The notes under the pieces were generated by a model. That model was not told the DNA's origin and ran no database searches. It worked only from the letters and a program-made list of their open reading frames with translations. Shown here one piece after another: positions 33,997-42,956 of a DNA stretch of 64,000 bases (position 1 is the stretch's first letter; every line of letters begins with the position of its first letter). The translations under genes and the position numbers were made by a program. Origin of the DNA: Ruegeria atlantica (GTDB lineage Bacteria; Pseudomonadota; Alphaproteobacteria; Rhodobacterales; Rhodobacteraceae). Location: contig NZ_WQFE01000001.1 in assembly GCF_013033965.1 (NCBI RefSeq), forward strand, positions 558,001-622,000, read 5' to 3'.

Positions 33997-35007
33997 ATGC
34001 GCGCCCTAGCAATCGCCATTTTCCTGACATTGCCGCAGAGCGTATATGCGCAAGATCGCGGGCAGATCCTGTCCGACATCATCGCGGTCCACATCCTGCC
34101 CGGTTATGCCGCACTGTCAGAGTCCACAAACGCATTGGCCGAGGCGGCTCACACGGATTGCAGCCCGACGTCAGACCAGCTTCGCAGTGCATACCACGCC
34201 GCGTTTGACGACTGGATTTCGGTCAGCCATCTGCGCTTTGGCCCATCTGAAACAGAAGACCGCGCATTCGCATTGGCATTTTGGCCCGACACTAAGGGCT
34301 TTACGCCAAAAGCCCTGTCTGGCCTGATTGCGGTTGAGGACTCGGCCATCCAATCCCCTGACGCCTTTGCGGAGACTTCAGTGGCGGGACGCGGGTTTTT
34401 CGCCTTGGAACTGATGCTCTACGATCCAAGGTTCGCCGACCAAGGCAGCGCTGAATATCGCTGCGCGCTGATACAGGCCATCAGTTCGGATATCGACCGC
34501 AATGCCAGCGCAATTGACGCAGATTGGGCGACTTATGCACACGCGCTGGCAAACCCTGGCGAGACCAGCCCGTACCGGTCCGAAGACGAAGCCATGCAAG
34601 AGCTTTACAAGGCCCTGATAACAGGTTCGGAGTTCACGGCTGAAACCCGCATTGGCCGTCCTCTGGGTACGTTCGACCGCCCCCGCCCCAAACGCGCCGA
34701 GGCACGGCGTTCCGAACGTTCGCTGCGACATGTGGAGCTGTCTCTGACTGCCCTGCGCGACCTTGCCGAGCGCCTGTCGGCGGATCACCCGGACATCGCC
34801 GCCGATCTGGACAGCGCATTCACCGTCGCCATCGATCGGGCACAGTCACTGGACGATCCGTCATTTGCCGACGTGTCAACTCCGCAGGGACGGTTCCGCG
34901 TTGAGGCGCTACAACAATCCATCAACGATATCCGCGCCATTGCCTCGACCGAGCTTGGCCCCACGCTGGGCATCAATGCCGGGTTCAACTCACTGGACGG
35001 GGATTGA
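33997..35007 (+). CDS. imelysin-family protein, second copy
   Basis: 336 residues with a short signal peptide (about 1-18, LAIAIFLTLPQSVYA). The imelysin fold is recognisable, but the GxHxxE signature reads GFFALE (133-138): the His is Phe135. That suggests altered or lost metal binding compared with the first imelysin. Spacing to its neighbours is 3 bases on each side, so it is co-transcribed with DHOR and the DUF1513 gene. Confidence 0.82.
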   Translation: MRALAIAIFLTLPQSVYAQDRGQILSDIIAVHILPGYAALSESTNALAEAAHTDCSPTSDQLRSAYHAAFDDWISVSHLRFGPSETEDRAFALAFWPDTKGFTPKALSGLIAVEDSAIQSPDAFAETSVAGRGFFALELMLYDPRFADQGSAEYRCALIQAISSDIDRNASAIDADWATYAHALANPGETSPYRSEDEAMQELYKALITGSEFTAETRIGRPLGTFDRPRPKRAEARRSERSLRHVELSLTALRDLAERLSADHPDIAADLDSAFTVAIDRAQSLDDPSFADVSTPQGRFRVEALQQSINDIRAIASTELGPTLGINAGFNSLDGD

Positions 35008-35010
35008 ACC

Positions 35011-36096
35011 GTGACAAGCCGTCGAAGTTTTCTCGCTGGGTTGGCTGCCGCCAGCCTTGCGCCCTTGCGTGGATGGTCCGCTGTCGGCGCACCGGATTAT
35101 CTGGCCGCCGCACTGTTCCCGGATGGAACTTTTCGGCTGGCCGGGCTGGATGCGGGCGGCGACATCCTGTTTGCCCTGCCGTTGCCCGCGCGCGGGCACG
35201 CGGCGGCGGCGCATCCGTACCAAGCGCAAGCGGTGGCGTTTGCACGCCGTCCGGGAACATTTGCAATCATCATCGACTGCGCGACCGGCACACAGACCGC
35301 TGTGTTAGAGGCTCCGAAGGGCCGCCATTTCTATGGGCACGGCGTGTTCTCAACTGATGGAACACGGCTGTTCACCACTGAAAACGATTTTGAGGCCGGT
35401 CAGGGCGTGATTGGTGTCTGGAACACGGATGACTACACACGAATTGGCGAGTTCGCTTCGGGCGGTGTTGGTCCCCATGACATGCGGCTGATGCCAGATG
35501 GTCGCACATTGGTTGTGGCAAATGGCGGGATCGAAACCCACCCCGAAACAGGAAGAACCAAGCTCAACCTGCCTGTGATGCAGCCGCGCCTGACCTACCT
35601 GGATCAAAATGGCCAGGTTCTTGAGCAGGTAGAGCTGCCACAAGACTTGCACAAAAACTCGATCCGCCATCTGGCCGTACGAGCCGATGGCCTGGTCGGG
35701 TTCGCGATGCAGTGGCAAGGGGATACGTCCCAACACCCACCCCTTTTGGGATTGCATCGCCCTGGTGAAAAACCTTGGCTCTTTAGCGCGCCCAACGCTG
35801 AACAAAGCACGCTGCAGGGGTATGCGGGCAGTATCGCCTTTTCAGGTGAGGGCGAAACGGTCGCCATAACCTGTCCGCGCGGCAATGCACTTCACCGATT
35901 TCGGGTGGCGGACGGGCAGCTTGATGGCGTTTTCCGACACGAGGACGTCTGCGGTCTTGGCACCGCACCAAACGGGTTTGTGTTCACAACCGGGGCTGGT
36001 GTCATCGGGCAATTGTCAAAGAACAAGGCCCAAATATCCGCACGACCTGATTGCCAATGGGACAACCACCTGATCCCAATTCGGACAGCTGCCTGA
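35011..36096 (+). CDS. DUF1513 family Tat-exported protein
   Basis: 361 residues, GTG start 3 bases after the preceding stop. A twin-arginine signal (SRRSFLAGLAAASLA, about 3-17) directs folded export. The rest is a run of beta-propeller-like blades (e.g. DDYTRIGEFASGGVGPHDMR, LADGRTLVVANGGI-like segments), matching DUF1513. It closes the imelysin-DHOR-imelysin cluster, occupying the place that the Tat-exported peroxidase EfeB holds in efeUOB; equivalence is inference only. Confidence 0.84.
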   Translation: MTSRRSFLAGLAAASLAPLRGWSAVGAPDYLAAALFPDGTFRLAGLDAGGDILFALPLPARGHAAAAHPYQAQAVAFARRPGTFAIIIDCATGTQTAVLEAPKGRHFYGHGVFSTDGTRLFTTENDFEAGQGVIGVWNTDDYTRIGEFASGGVGPHDMRLMPDGRTLVVANGGIETHPETGRTKLNLPVMQPRLTYLDQNGQVLEQVELPQDLHKNSIRHLAVRADGLVGFAMQWQGDTSQHPPLLGLHRPGEKPWLFSAPNAEQSTLQGYAGSIAFSGEGETVAITCPRGNALHRFRVADGQLDGVFRHEDVCGLGTAPNGFVFTTGAGVIGQLSKNKAQISARPDCQWDNHLIPIRTAA

Positions 36097-36197
36097 ATTC
36101 GGCAATTCCCGCCACATAGATTACACTTGGAAGAATCAAAATGCTGCCGTATTGGCGGGCGCGAAACTGGCACCCTGACTTGCAAGGACTGACTTGA

Positions 36198-38087
36198 TTG
36201 AAACACACGCCCGACGCACCGCATTCCATCTACGGAGTTGAGAAATGGGGCAAAGACCTCATCGAGGTGACGGAGCAGGGCGAGATCGGTCTGCGCAACC
36301 CCATGGCACCCGAGGCCGACGCAATCAGCCTGCCCGCAATTCTGCGTGACCTGGACGACCGAGGCATCAAGGCACCGATGGTGTTGCGCGTGTCTTCCTA
36401 TCTGGAACATGAGATTTCACACCTGAACAAGAGCTTCCGCGATGCAATCTCACGTGTGGGCTACAAAGGCACTTATCGCGGCGTCTTCCCAATCAAGGTG
36501 AACCAGCAGGCACAAGTGGTCGACCGGATCGTCGAGTTCGGGAAACGATACAACTACGGGCTTGAAGCCGGATCCAAGCCCGAACTGGTGGTCGCCTTGG
36601 CCCATCGTTTGGCCAGCGAGGCGCTGATCGTCTGCAATGGTGTAAAGGATGCCGAGTTTATCCAACTGGCTATCCTCAGCCGCAAGATCGGCTTCAATAC
36701 GGTCATCGTTCTGGAAAGCCCGAAAGAGGCTGAGACAGTGATCCAGGTCTACAACGAGCTGGGCATCGAACCTCTGATCGGCGTGCGGGTAAAACTGACC
36801 AACCAGATCAGCGGCAAGTGGGAAGAAAGCTCGGGCGATCGTTCTGCCTTTGGCATGAACACTGACCAACTGGTCGCCACGGTGGACAAGCTGAAAGCGG
36901 CGGGTTTGCTGCATTGTCTGAAGCTGCAGCATTCGCATCTGGGCTCTCAGGTGCAGGACGTCAACGACGTGCGCCGTGCGGTGGGTGAGGCCTGCCGGTA
37001 CTACACCGAACTGACGCGCGAGGGCGTACCGCTGACCCATCTGGACCTCGGCGGCGGCATGGGCGTGGATTACACAGGCGAGAAGAAGGCCGCTGAGAAC
37101 TCGATCAACTACACGGTCGAGGAATACTGCGCCAATGTCGTGGAAACCGTAGCCTATGCGATGGATGAAGCCGAGATGGACCACCCGACGCTGGTCACTG
37201 AAAGCGGTCGTGCAGTAGTGGCGACATCGTCGATGCTGGTGTTCAACGTGTTGGAAAGCACTCTGTATGACGCGCCTAACGGACCTGAGGTCGAACCCGA
37301 CGATCACCATCTGGTCTCGGACCTCGCCGCCGTGCATGGATACTTGTCCAGCGATCGGTTGCAGGAATGCTGGAACGACGCCACCTTCTATCGCAACGAA
37401 CTGCGCGCCCTGTTCCGCCGCGGCTATGTCGACCTGCGCCAGATGGCCCGCGCGGAACGAATTTATCTGTCTCTGATTGCGCGCCTCAAGGCATTGGCGG
37501 CAAGCGGCGAGCTGGAAACGGATGTGGACGACCAGCTTGAGAAAGTGGCCGATATCTACCACTGCAACTTCTCGCTATTCCAGTCGCTGCCGGATGTCTG
37601 GGCCATTGACCAGCTACACCCGATCGTGCCCTTGCAAGGCCTGAACCAGACGCCGGACCGCCGCGCAGTTCTGTCGGACATCACCTGCGACAGCGATGGC
37701 AAGATCGACCGGTTCATCCTCGCCGACGGCGTCTCGCCCAGCCTGCCGGTACATTCGCTGCCCGAAGATCAGGAATACCTCATGGGCGTCTTTTTTGTCG
37801 GCGCATATCAGGAAACACTGGGCGATCTGCACAACCTGTTCGGCGACACCAATGTCGTCACCATCGACTTACGCGCAGACGGCGGCTTTGACCTGCTGCA
37901 CGAACAAGAGGGCGACACGATCAGTCAGGTCCTGTCCTATGTCGAATTCGACCCGCAGGATTGCGTCGCCGCGTTCCGTAAAATGGTGGACGAGGCGATT
38001 TCGACCGGTACTCTTATGGCTAAGGACCGCAAAACCCTGATGGGCGCCTATCGCGACTCGATCAACGGCTACACCTATTACGAATAA
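36198..38087 (+). CDS. speA: biosynthetic arginine decarboxylase
   Basis: 629 residues, the length of SpeA. It is a fold III (alanine-racemase-like) PLP enzyme: Lys100 in VFPIKVNQQ binds PLP, and HSHLGSQ, LDLGGGMGVDY and TESGRA are in place. It converts arginine to agmatine. The only suitable start is a TTG, with AAGGA about 10 bases upstream. It is followed by a carboxyspermidine dehydrogenase, nspC and speB on the same strand, so the locus makes putrescine by the agmatine route. Confidence 0.93.
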   Translation: MKHTPDAPHSIYGVEKWGKDLIEVTEQGEIGLRNPMAPEADAISLPAILRDLDDRGIKAPMVLRVSSYLEHEISHLNKSFRDAISRVGYKGTYRGVFPIKVNQQAQVVDRIVEFGKRYNYGLEAGSKPELVVALAHRLASEALIVCNGVKDAEFIQLAILSRKIGFNTVIVLESPKEAETVIQVYNELGIEPLIGVRVKLTNQISGKWEESSGDRSAFGMNTDQLVATVDKLKAAGLLHCLKLQHSHLGSQVQDVNDVRRAVGEACRYYTELTREGVPLTHLDLGGGMGVDYTGEKKAAENSINYTVEEYCANVVETVAYAMDEAEMDHPTLVTESGRAVVATSSMLVFNVLESTLYDAPNGPEVEPDDHHLVSDLAAVHGYLSSDRLQECWNDATFYRNELRALFRRGYVDLRQMARAERIYLSLIARLKALAASGELETDVDDQLEKVADIYHCNFSLFQSLPDVWAIDQLHPIVPLQGLNQTPDRRAVLSDITCDSDGKIDRFILADGVSPSLPVHSLPEDQEYLMGVFFVGAYQETLGDLHNLFGDTNVVTIDLRADGGFDLLHEQEGDTISQVLSYVEFDPQDCVAAFRKMVDEAISTGTLMAKDRKTLMGAYRDSINGYTYYE

Positions 38088-38109
38088 CCCCAGAGAGGAG
38101 ATCACCCCC

Positions 38110-39333
38110 ATGGGCACTTTAAGTGGCAAAACACTGGTTGTCGGCGCGGGCGGCGTATCACACGCCGCCGTGCACAAGATGGCGATGAATTCGGACATCT
38201 TCACCGAAATCACTCTGGCCAGCCGCACGAAATCGAAATGCGACGCCATCGCAGCAGCTGTGAAAGAACGCGTGGGCGTTGATATCGCGACCGCAGAACT
38301 GGACGCCTACAAGGTCGAAGACACGGTCAAGCTGATCAAGGAGACCGGCGCGGAAATCCTTGTGAACCTCGCCCTGCCTTATCAGGATCTGGTTCTGATG
38401 GACGCGTGTCTTGAGGCCGGTATCCACTACCTCGACACTGCGAATTACGAACCCGAGGATGAAGCCAAGTTCGAATACCACTGGCAATGGGCCTATCAGG
38501 AACGCTTCAAAGAGGCCGGGCTGACCGCCATCCTAGGCTCGGGTTTTGATCCGGGCGTGACCAGCGTGTTTGCCACATGGCTGAAAAAGCACAAGCTGGA
38601 CACCATTCGTCAGATCGACGTGCTGGACGCCAATGGCGGGTCCAACGATCAGGAATTCGCCACCAACTTCAACCCGGAAATCAACCTGCGCGAAGTGCTG
38701 GCCGAAGTGCGTCACTGGGAAAACGGCGCATGGCAACACAGCCCGGCGATGACCCACAAGGTCGAATTCGACTTCCCCGCCATCGGTCCCAAGAACATGT
38801 ACCTGATGTATCACGAGGAACTGGAATCGCTCAGCACCCACTTCCCCGAGATCGAGCGCGCCCGCTTCTGGATGACCTTCGGCGACGCCTATATCACTCA
38901 TGCCAAGGTGCTGGAAAATGTCGGCATGACCCGCATCGACCCGGTGATGCATGATGGCAAAGAGATCATCCCTATCCAGTTCCTGAAAACCCTGCTGCCC
39001 GATCCCGGCGATCTGGGCGCGGAAACCAAAGGCAAGGCTTGCATCGGCGACATCGCCACGGGTCAGGCCAAGGACGGCTCGGGCGAGAAGACCTACTACA
39101 TCTACAACATCTGTGATCACGAGGAATGCTACCGCGAAGTCGGATCACAGGCCGTCAGCTACACCACCGGTGTCCCCGCCATGATCGGCGCGGCACAAGT
39201 ACTGAATGGCAACTGGTCCGAACCCGGCGTGTGGAACATGGAGCAACTGGACCCGGACAACTTCATGGACATGCTGAACGAACACGGCTTGCCGTGGCAA
39301 GTCCACGAACTCGACGGTCCCGTCGAATTCTGA
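38110..39333 (+). CDS. carboxy(nor)spermidine dehydrogenase (saccharopine dehydrogenase family)
   Basis: 407 residues with an N-terminal NAD(P) Rossmann motif (VVGAGGVSHAAVHKMA, about 11-26) and the C-terminal domain of saccharopine-dehydrogenase-like carboxyspermidine dehydrogenases. It condenses aspartate semialdehyde with putrescine (or diaminopropane) and reduces the Schiff base. The AGGAG site is about ten bases before the ATG. Its place between speA and nspC makes carboxyspermidine the likely product. Confidence 0.9.
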   Translation: MGTLSGKTLVVGAGGVSHAAVHKMAMNSDIFTEITLASRTKSKCDAIAAAVKERVGVDIATAELDAYKVEDTVKLIKETGAEILVNLALPYQDLVLMDACLEAGIHYLDTANYEPEDEAKFEYHWQWAYQERFKEAGLTAILGSGFDPGVTSVFATWLKKHKLDTIRQIDVLDANGGSNDQEFATNFNPEINLREVLAEVRHWENGAWQHSPAMTHKVEFDFPAIGPKNMYLMYHEELESLSTHFPEIERARFWMTFGDAYITHAKVLENVGMTRIDPVMHDGKEIIPIQFLKTLLPDPGDLGAETKGKACIGDIATGQAKDGSGEKTYYIYNICDHEECYREVGSQAVSYTTGVPAMIGAAQVLNGNWSEPGVWNMEQLDPDNFMDMLNEHGLPWQVHELDGPVEF

Positions 39334-39373
39334 TCCGCTTTAGCTTCATCTGGCAATAAATACCTCGGGGGGT

Positions 39374-39397
39374 CCGGGGGGGGCAGCGCCCCCCCGG
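39374..39397. repeat. GC hairpin inside the polyamine operon
   Basis: CCGGGGGGG (39374-39382) pairs with CCCCCCCGG (39389-39397) around a 6-base loop, in the 90-base gap between the dehydrogenase and nspC. There is no T run. Similar G-run/C-run hairpins are common between Rhodobacterales genes, as I recall, and may attenuate or stabilise the transcript. Confidence 0.65.
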
Positions 39398-39423
39398 CTT
39401 CTCCATAATCGGAGACGCCTGAC

Positions 39424-40593
39424 ATGTCCGACATGATGACCACCCAAGCCGGAGATGCCGGAGCCTTCCGCACCTTCGACCTCAACCGCGTACCTACACC
39501 TTGCTTCGTAGTTGACGAAAAGGCCGTCGAACGAAACCTGAGCATCCTCGCTGACGTTGGCTCCCGATCCGGTGCGCATGTGCTGAGCGCGCTCAAGGCG
39601 TTCTCGATGTTCTCACTTGCCCCGTTGGTCCGCCAACACCTCGGCGGCACTTGCGCCTCCGGTATCTTCGAAGCGCGGCTGGGTCGCGAGGAATATGGTG
39701 GCGAGGTCGCAACGTTCTGCGCCGGATACAAGGACGCCGATATCGACGAAATTCTGTTACTGTCCGACCACATCATCTTCAACTCACCGACGCAAAAGGA
39801 TCGGTTCCTCGCCAAAGCTCAAGCCGCTGGTGTTCAGGTCGGACTGCGCATTAACCCGGAACACTCCGAAGGCGAGATTCCGAAATACGATCCCTGCGCG
39901 CCTTGTTCGCGTCTCGGGACGCCCGTCAGTCAGTTGACCGAAGACACACTGACCGATGTAGACGGCCTGCACATGCACACGCTTTGCGAACAGGGGTTTG
40001 AGCCGCTGCAGCGCACGTGGGACGCCGTTGAGCCAAAACTCAAACCCTTCTTCGGCCAGCTCAAATGGCTGAACTTTGGAGGTGGTCACCATATCACTCG
40101 TGACGACTATGATCGTGACGGGCTGGTTGCTTTCATCAAAACCATCCGCGAGACATACGGCATCGACGTCTACCTCGAACCCGGTGAGGCGGTCGCTCTG
40201 GATGCGGGCATTCTGGTGGGTGAAATCCTCGACCTGCCCACCAATGGCATGAAGCTCGCGATCACCGATATCTCGGCCACCTGCCACATGCCCGACGTGA
40301 TTGAGGCCCCCTATCGCCCGGCCTTGATGGATGAGGCTGACGTAGGTCATACCTACCGCCTCGGCGGCCCATCCTGTCTGGCGGGCGATGTGATCGGTGA
40401 CTACACATGGGACCAGCCGCTGGAGATCGGCCAACGCTTTGCCTTCCTCGATCAGGCGCATTACTCGATGGTCAAGACCAACACGTTCAACGGTGTTCCC
40501 CTGCCCACAATCGCGCTTTGGAACAGCGAAACGGACGAATTGAAAATCATCAAACAGTTCGGCTATGACGACTTCAAAGAGAGACTTTCATGA
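39424..40593 (+). CDS. nspC: carboxynorspermidine/carboxyspermidine decarboxylase
   Basis: 389 residues, fold III PLP decarboxylase. The PLP lysine is Lys58 (LSALKAFS); the segment LNFGGGHHITRDDYD and the substrate loop CLAGDV are typical of NspC. It decarboxylates carboxyspermidine to spermidine. It lies 90 bases after its pathway partner and overlaps speB by 4 bases (ATGA). An in-frame second ATG pair (MSDMM) leaves the exact start uncertain by a few codons. Confidence 0.92.
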   Translation: MSDMMTTQAGDAGAFRTFDLNRVPTPCFVVDEKAVERNLSILADVGSRSGAHVLSALKAFSMFSLAPLVRQHLGGTCASGIFEARLGREEYGGEVATFCAGYKDADIDEILLLSDHIIFNSPTQKDRFLAKAQAAGVQVGLRINPEHSEGEIPKYDPCAPCSRLGTPVSQLTEDTLTDVDGLHMHTLCEQGFEPLQRTWDAVEPKLKPFFGQLKWLNFGGGHHITRDDYDRDGLVAFIKTIRETYGIDVYLEPGEAVALDAGILVGEILDLPTNGMKLAITDISATCHMPDVIEAPYRPALMDEADVGHTYRLGGPSCLAGDVIGDYTWDQPLEIGQRFAFLDQAHYSMVKTNTFNGVPLPTIALWNSETDELKIIKQFGYDDFKERLS

Positions 40594-41432
40594 GCATTTT
40601 CCTCGATAGTGAGTTAACAGCCACCGAGCGCACCGAAGACGCCCGGTTCCGTGTAATCCCGGTTCCGCTGGAACGCACTGTCTCTTACGGGTCAGGCACC
40701 GCAAAAGGCCCCGAAGCGATCATCGAGGCCAGTAACGAGCTGGAACGGATAACCGGCCATGCCGAGCCCTGTGTCGAGGGTATCTTTACTGAACCTGAAT
40801 TGAACTGTGACGCTGCCCTGCCCGAGGTTATGGAGCGTCTTGCCCAACGCACCGAGGCCGTAGTCCGCGCTGGCAAAGTCCCGGTGACGCTGGGTGGAGA
40901 GCATTCCCTCAGCTACGGAGCGGTTATGGGCGTGGCGCGTGCGCTGAACCAGCCGATCGGGATTGTCCAGATTGACGCCCATGCCGATTTGCGGAACGCC
41001 TATCAGGGCGAGAAACACAGCCATGCCTCGGTCATGCACCTGCTCGCCGAGGAAGGCGTTCGACTGGCTCAGTTCGGCGTCCGCGCCTTTTCCACCGAAG
41101 AGGCGCAAAGCCGCCTGAAAAACCACGTCTTCCACGTGGATGCTGAGGAACTGGTGACAGGCAACATCCACGCCGTTGACCTGCCCGAGGATTTCCCCGA
41201 ACTGGTCTATGTCAGCTTTGATGTCGATGGTTTGGATCCGGCCCAAATGCCAGCCACCGGAACTCCGGTTCCTGGTGGACTGGGATACTATCAGGCTCTG
41301 CGGCTGGTCGAACATGCACTGATAGGACGCAAGTGCGTAGGCTTCGACGTGGTTGAACTTGCCCCCGACGGCAATGCCGCCTGGGACTTTACCGCAGCAC
41401 AGATTGTCTATCGGCTGATGGCCGCCTGTTAG
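40590..41432 (+). CDS. speB: agmatinase
   Basis: 280 residues of the ureohydrolase family. Mn-binding motifs GGEH (102-105), DAHAD (129-133) and SFDVDGLDP (209-217) are complete. It hydrolyses agmatine to putrescine and urea, linking SpeA to the spermidine branch. The start overlaps the nspC stop; the stop overlaps that of the convergent HD gene by 3 bases. Arginase and guanidinobutyrase are family alternatives, but the operon favours agmatinase. Confidence 0.9.
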   Translation: MSIFLDSELTATERTEDARFRVIPVPLERTVSYGSGTAKGPEAIIEASNELERITGHAEPCVEGIFTEPELNCDAALPEVMERLAQRTEAVVRAGKVPVTLGGEHSLSYGAVMGVARALNQPIGIVQIDAHADLRNAYQGEKHSHASVMHLLAEEGVRLAQFGVRAFSTEEAQSRLKNHVFHVDAEELVTGNIHAVDLPEDFPELVYVSFDVDGLDPAQMPATGTPVPGGLGYYQALRLVEHALIGRKCVGFDVVELAPDGNAAWDFTAAQIVYRLMAAC

Positions 41433-42019
41433 TCGCTAGCAGTCTCGTTTAGTTCCATGTGACCTTCGCCCTTGTTCAGCACGCGGCGCAGCATGGGTTC
41501 AAAGAACTCCAGCGGCTTGGTTGGATAGTCCGGGTCAAACGCCTTTTGATCGTACTCATGGCAGAAATAGCGGCAGTCCTCCCAATAGGGGCTGTCGCGA
41601 TACTTGTCGCGGGCGTTGCGGTCGCCACCCAAATGATGATTGTAGTAATACCCCTGAAACACGCAGTGGTGTTTAAGAATCCAATGGGTTTTCTCGCTGA
41701 CATAGGGCTTCATCATCGCGGCTGACAGCTCACCATGGTTGTAGGGCGACAGGATATCACCGGTGTCGTGGATCAGTGCAGCAACGACCAGTTCTTCGTC
41801 CGCGCCATCTTCATAAGCACGTGTCGCAGCCTGCAAGCTGTGCTGATAGCGGTTGACGGGATAAGGCGTCCACTCCTCGTCCAGAGAGCGGATCGCATCC
41901 AGAATACGGTCCGGAAGGGCGGCATTGTACGCCTCTTCATACTCCATGACGGCGTCCCAGTCGGCCTTGGTCGCCTCTTCAAAACTGGTCCAGGTGGGTT
42001 TGTGGCTTTTGTCCAGCAT
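41429..42019 (-). CDS. HD-domain metal-dependent protein
   Basis: 196 residues. An HD-domain metal set is visible: His60 (RYQHSLQ), His84-Asp85 (ALIHDTGD), His95 and His117/His118 (ILKHHC). The family contains phosphohydrolases and mixed-valent di-iron oxygenases (PhnZ, TmpB, myo-inositol oxygenase). The small size and aromatic-rich C-terminal half fit the oxygenase-like group, but the PhnZ Tyr/Glu lid motif is not seen. Divergent from a LysR gene that probably regulates it. The substrate is unknown. Confidence 0.75.
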   Translation of the reverse strand: MLDKSHKPTWTSFEEATKADWDAVMEYEEAYNAALPDRILDAIRSLDEEWTPYPVNRYQHSLQAATRAYEDGADEELVVAALIHDTGDILSPYNHGELSAAMMKPYVSEKTHWILKHHCVFQGYYYNHHLGGDRNARDKYRDSPYWEDCRYFCHEYDQKAFDPDYPTKPLEFFEPMLRRVLNKGEGHMELNETASD

Positions 42020-42082
42020 GATGCTTCCTCTGACTGATCTGCTGTCGCCAGCATAGCCAGAGGCAAAAGTTGAAAAAAATGA

Positions 42083-42102
42083 ATTGATTTTATCAGATCA
42101 AT
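42083..42102. promoter_or_regulatory. candidate LysR operator in HD/LysR gap
   Basis: ATTGAT (42083-42088) and ATCAAT (42097-42102) form a perfect 6-base inverted repeat with an 8-base spacer, in the AT-rich 100-base gap between the divergent HD gene and LysR gene. This is close to the LysR T-N11-A layout. Confidence 0.5.
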
Positions 42103-42119
42103 CAAAAAATACTTTCGAT

Positions 42120-42956
42120 ATGCAGATCAAAGCCCTTGAGACATTCCTTTGTGTTGCAGACACCGGAGGCTTTCATGCCGCCGCGCGACAGCTCAACGTC
42201 ACTCAGACTGCGGTCAGCGCCCGTATAAAGTTGATCGAAGAGGAAACCGGAAAGCCTCTGTTCACGCGCGGTGCTGGCGGCACAAACCTGACTGAGTTCG
42301 GACGCCAGTTTCGACCTTATGCAGAACAAGTGCTTTCGCTTTGGTCCTTTGCCTCTTGTGACTTGCCAAACCAATCACCACACCGGACCGCCTTGCGCCT
42401 TGGTGCGCAGCTAAGCATCTGGGATCCATTGCTGGTCGATCTGGCCATTCGATATGAACAGCTCCATGGCCAGTTGTTGCTAACCCTGAACTACGATCAC
42501 GACCTCAATATGGTCGAAGCTGTTGCGACGCATGTGCTGGATGCGGCGCTCACCCACGAAAAGCCATTTGACCGACGCGTTCTGTTTCAGGAACTGGCGC
42601 CTGAGCGTTTGATGCTGGTCGAAACGCCCGGCGCTGGTGAGGAGCCAGTTTTCGTAAATCTCGAGCTAGGCGAGGTCTATCAGGACCACGTGCGATCTGC
42701 TGCCCGCAAAGCGTCGGCCCAGACGCTCTTCCTGGGCAATTGCATGATGGGCCTGCGTTACATTCTGCGGCGCGGCGGCACAGGTTACTTCCCCGAATAT
42801 GTCATTCGGGATCAATTGCACGAAGGTACCCTGGCACCGGTTGCCAAAGCGATGGAACTGATGTTGCCCCTTTATCTTGTAACTAGACGGGACAGCGATG
42901 CTTTTGACGATGTCGTGACGTGCCTGACCGACCTGCGTTCGGCGGATCAGGCTTGA
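42120..42956 (+). CDS. LysR-family regulator
   Basis: 278 residues from the ATG at 42120 (MQIKALETFLCVADTGGFH). The helix-turn-helix lies at about 3-60 (AARQLNVTQTAVSARIKLIE), then a divergent effector domain. A TTG 36 bases upstream would lengthen it but falls in the operator-like repeat. Divergent from the HD-domain gene. It overlaps the end of lptF by 10 bases, convergently. Confidence 0.82.
   Translation: MQIKALETFLCVADTGGFHAAARQLNVTQTAVSARIKLIEEETGKPLFTRGAGGTNLTEFGRQFRPYAEQVLSLWSFASCDLPNQSPHRTALRLGAQLSIWDPLLVDLAIRYEQLHGQLLLTLNYDHDLNMVEAVATHVLDAALTHEKPFDRRVLFQELAPERLMLVETPGAGEEPVFVNLELGEVYQDHVRSAARKASAQTLFLGNCMMGLRYILRRGGTGYFPEYVIRDQLHEGTLAPVAKAMELMLPLYLVTRRDSDAFDDVVTCLTDLRSADQA

Noticed and set aside
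36097..36197. Riboswitch or leader upstream of speA
   Set aside because: The 101-base leader shows no convincing conserved fold or known riboswitch core.
41429..42019. HD protein as TmpB or PhnZ
   Set aside because: The metal residues fit the superfamily, but the Tyr/Glu lid motif and the surrounding sequence of these enzymes are not seen, so no gene symbol was given.
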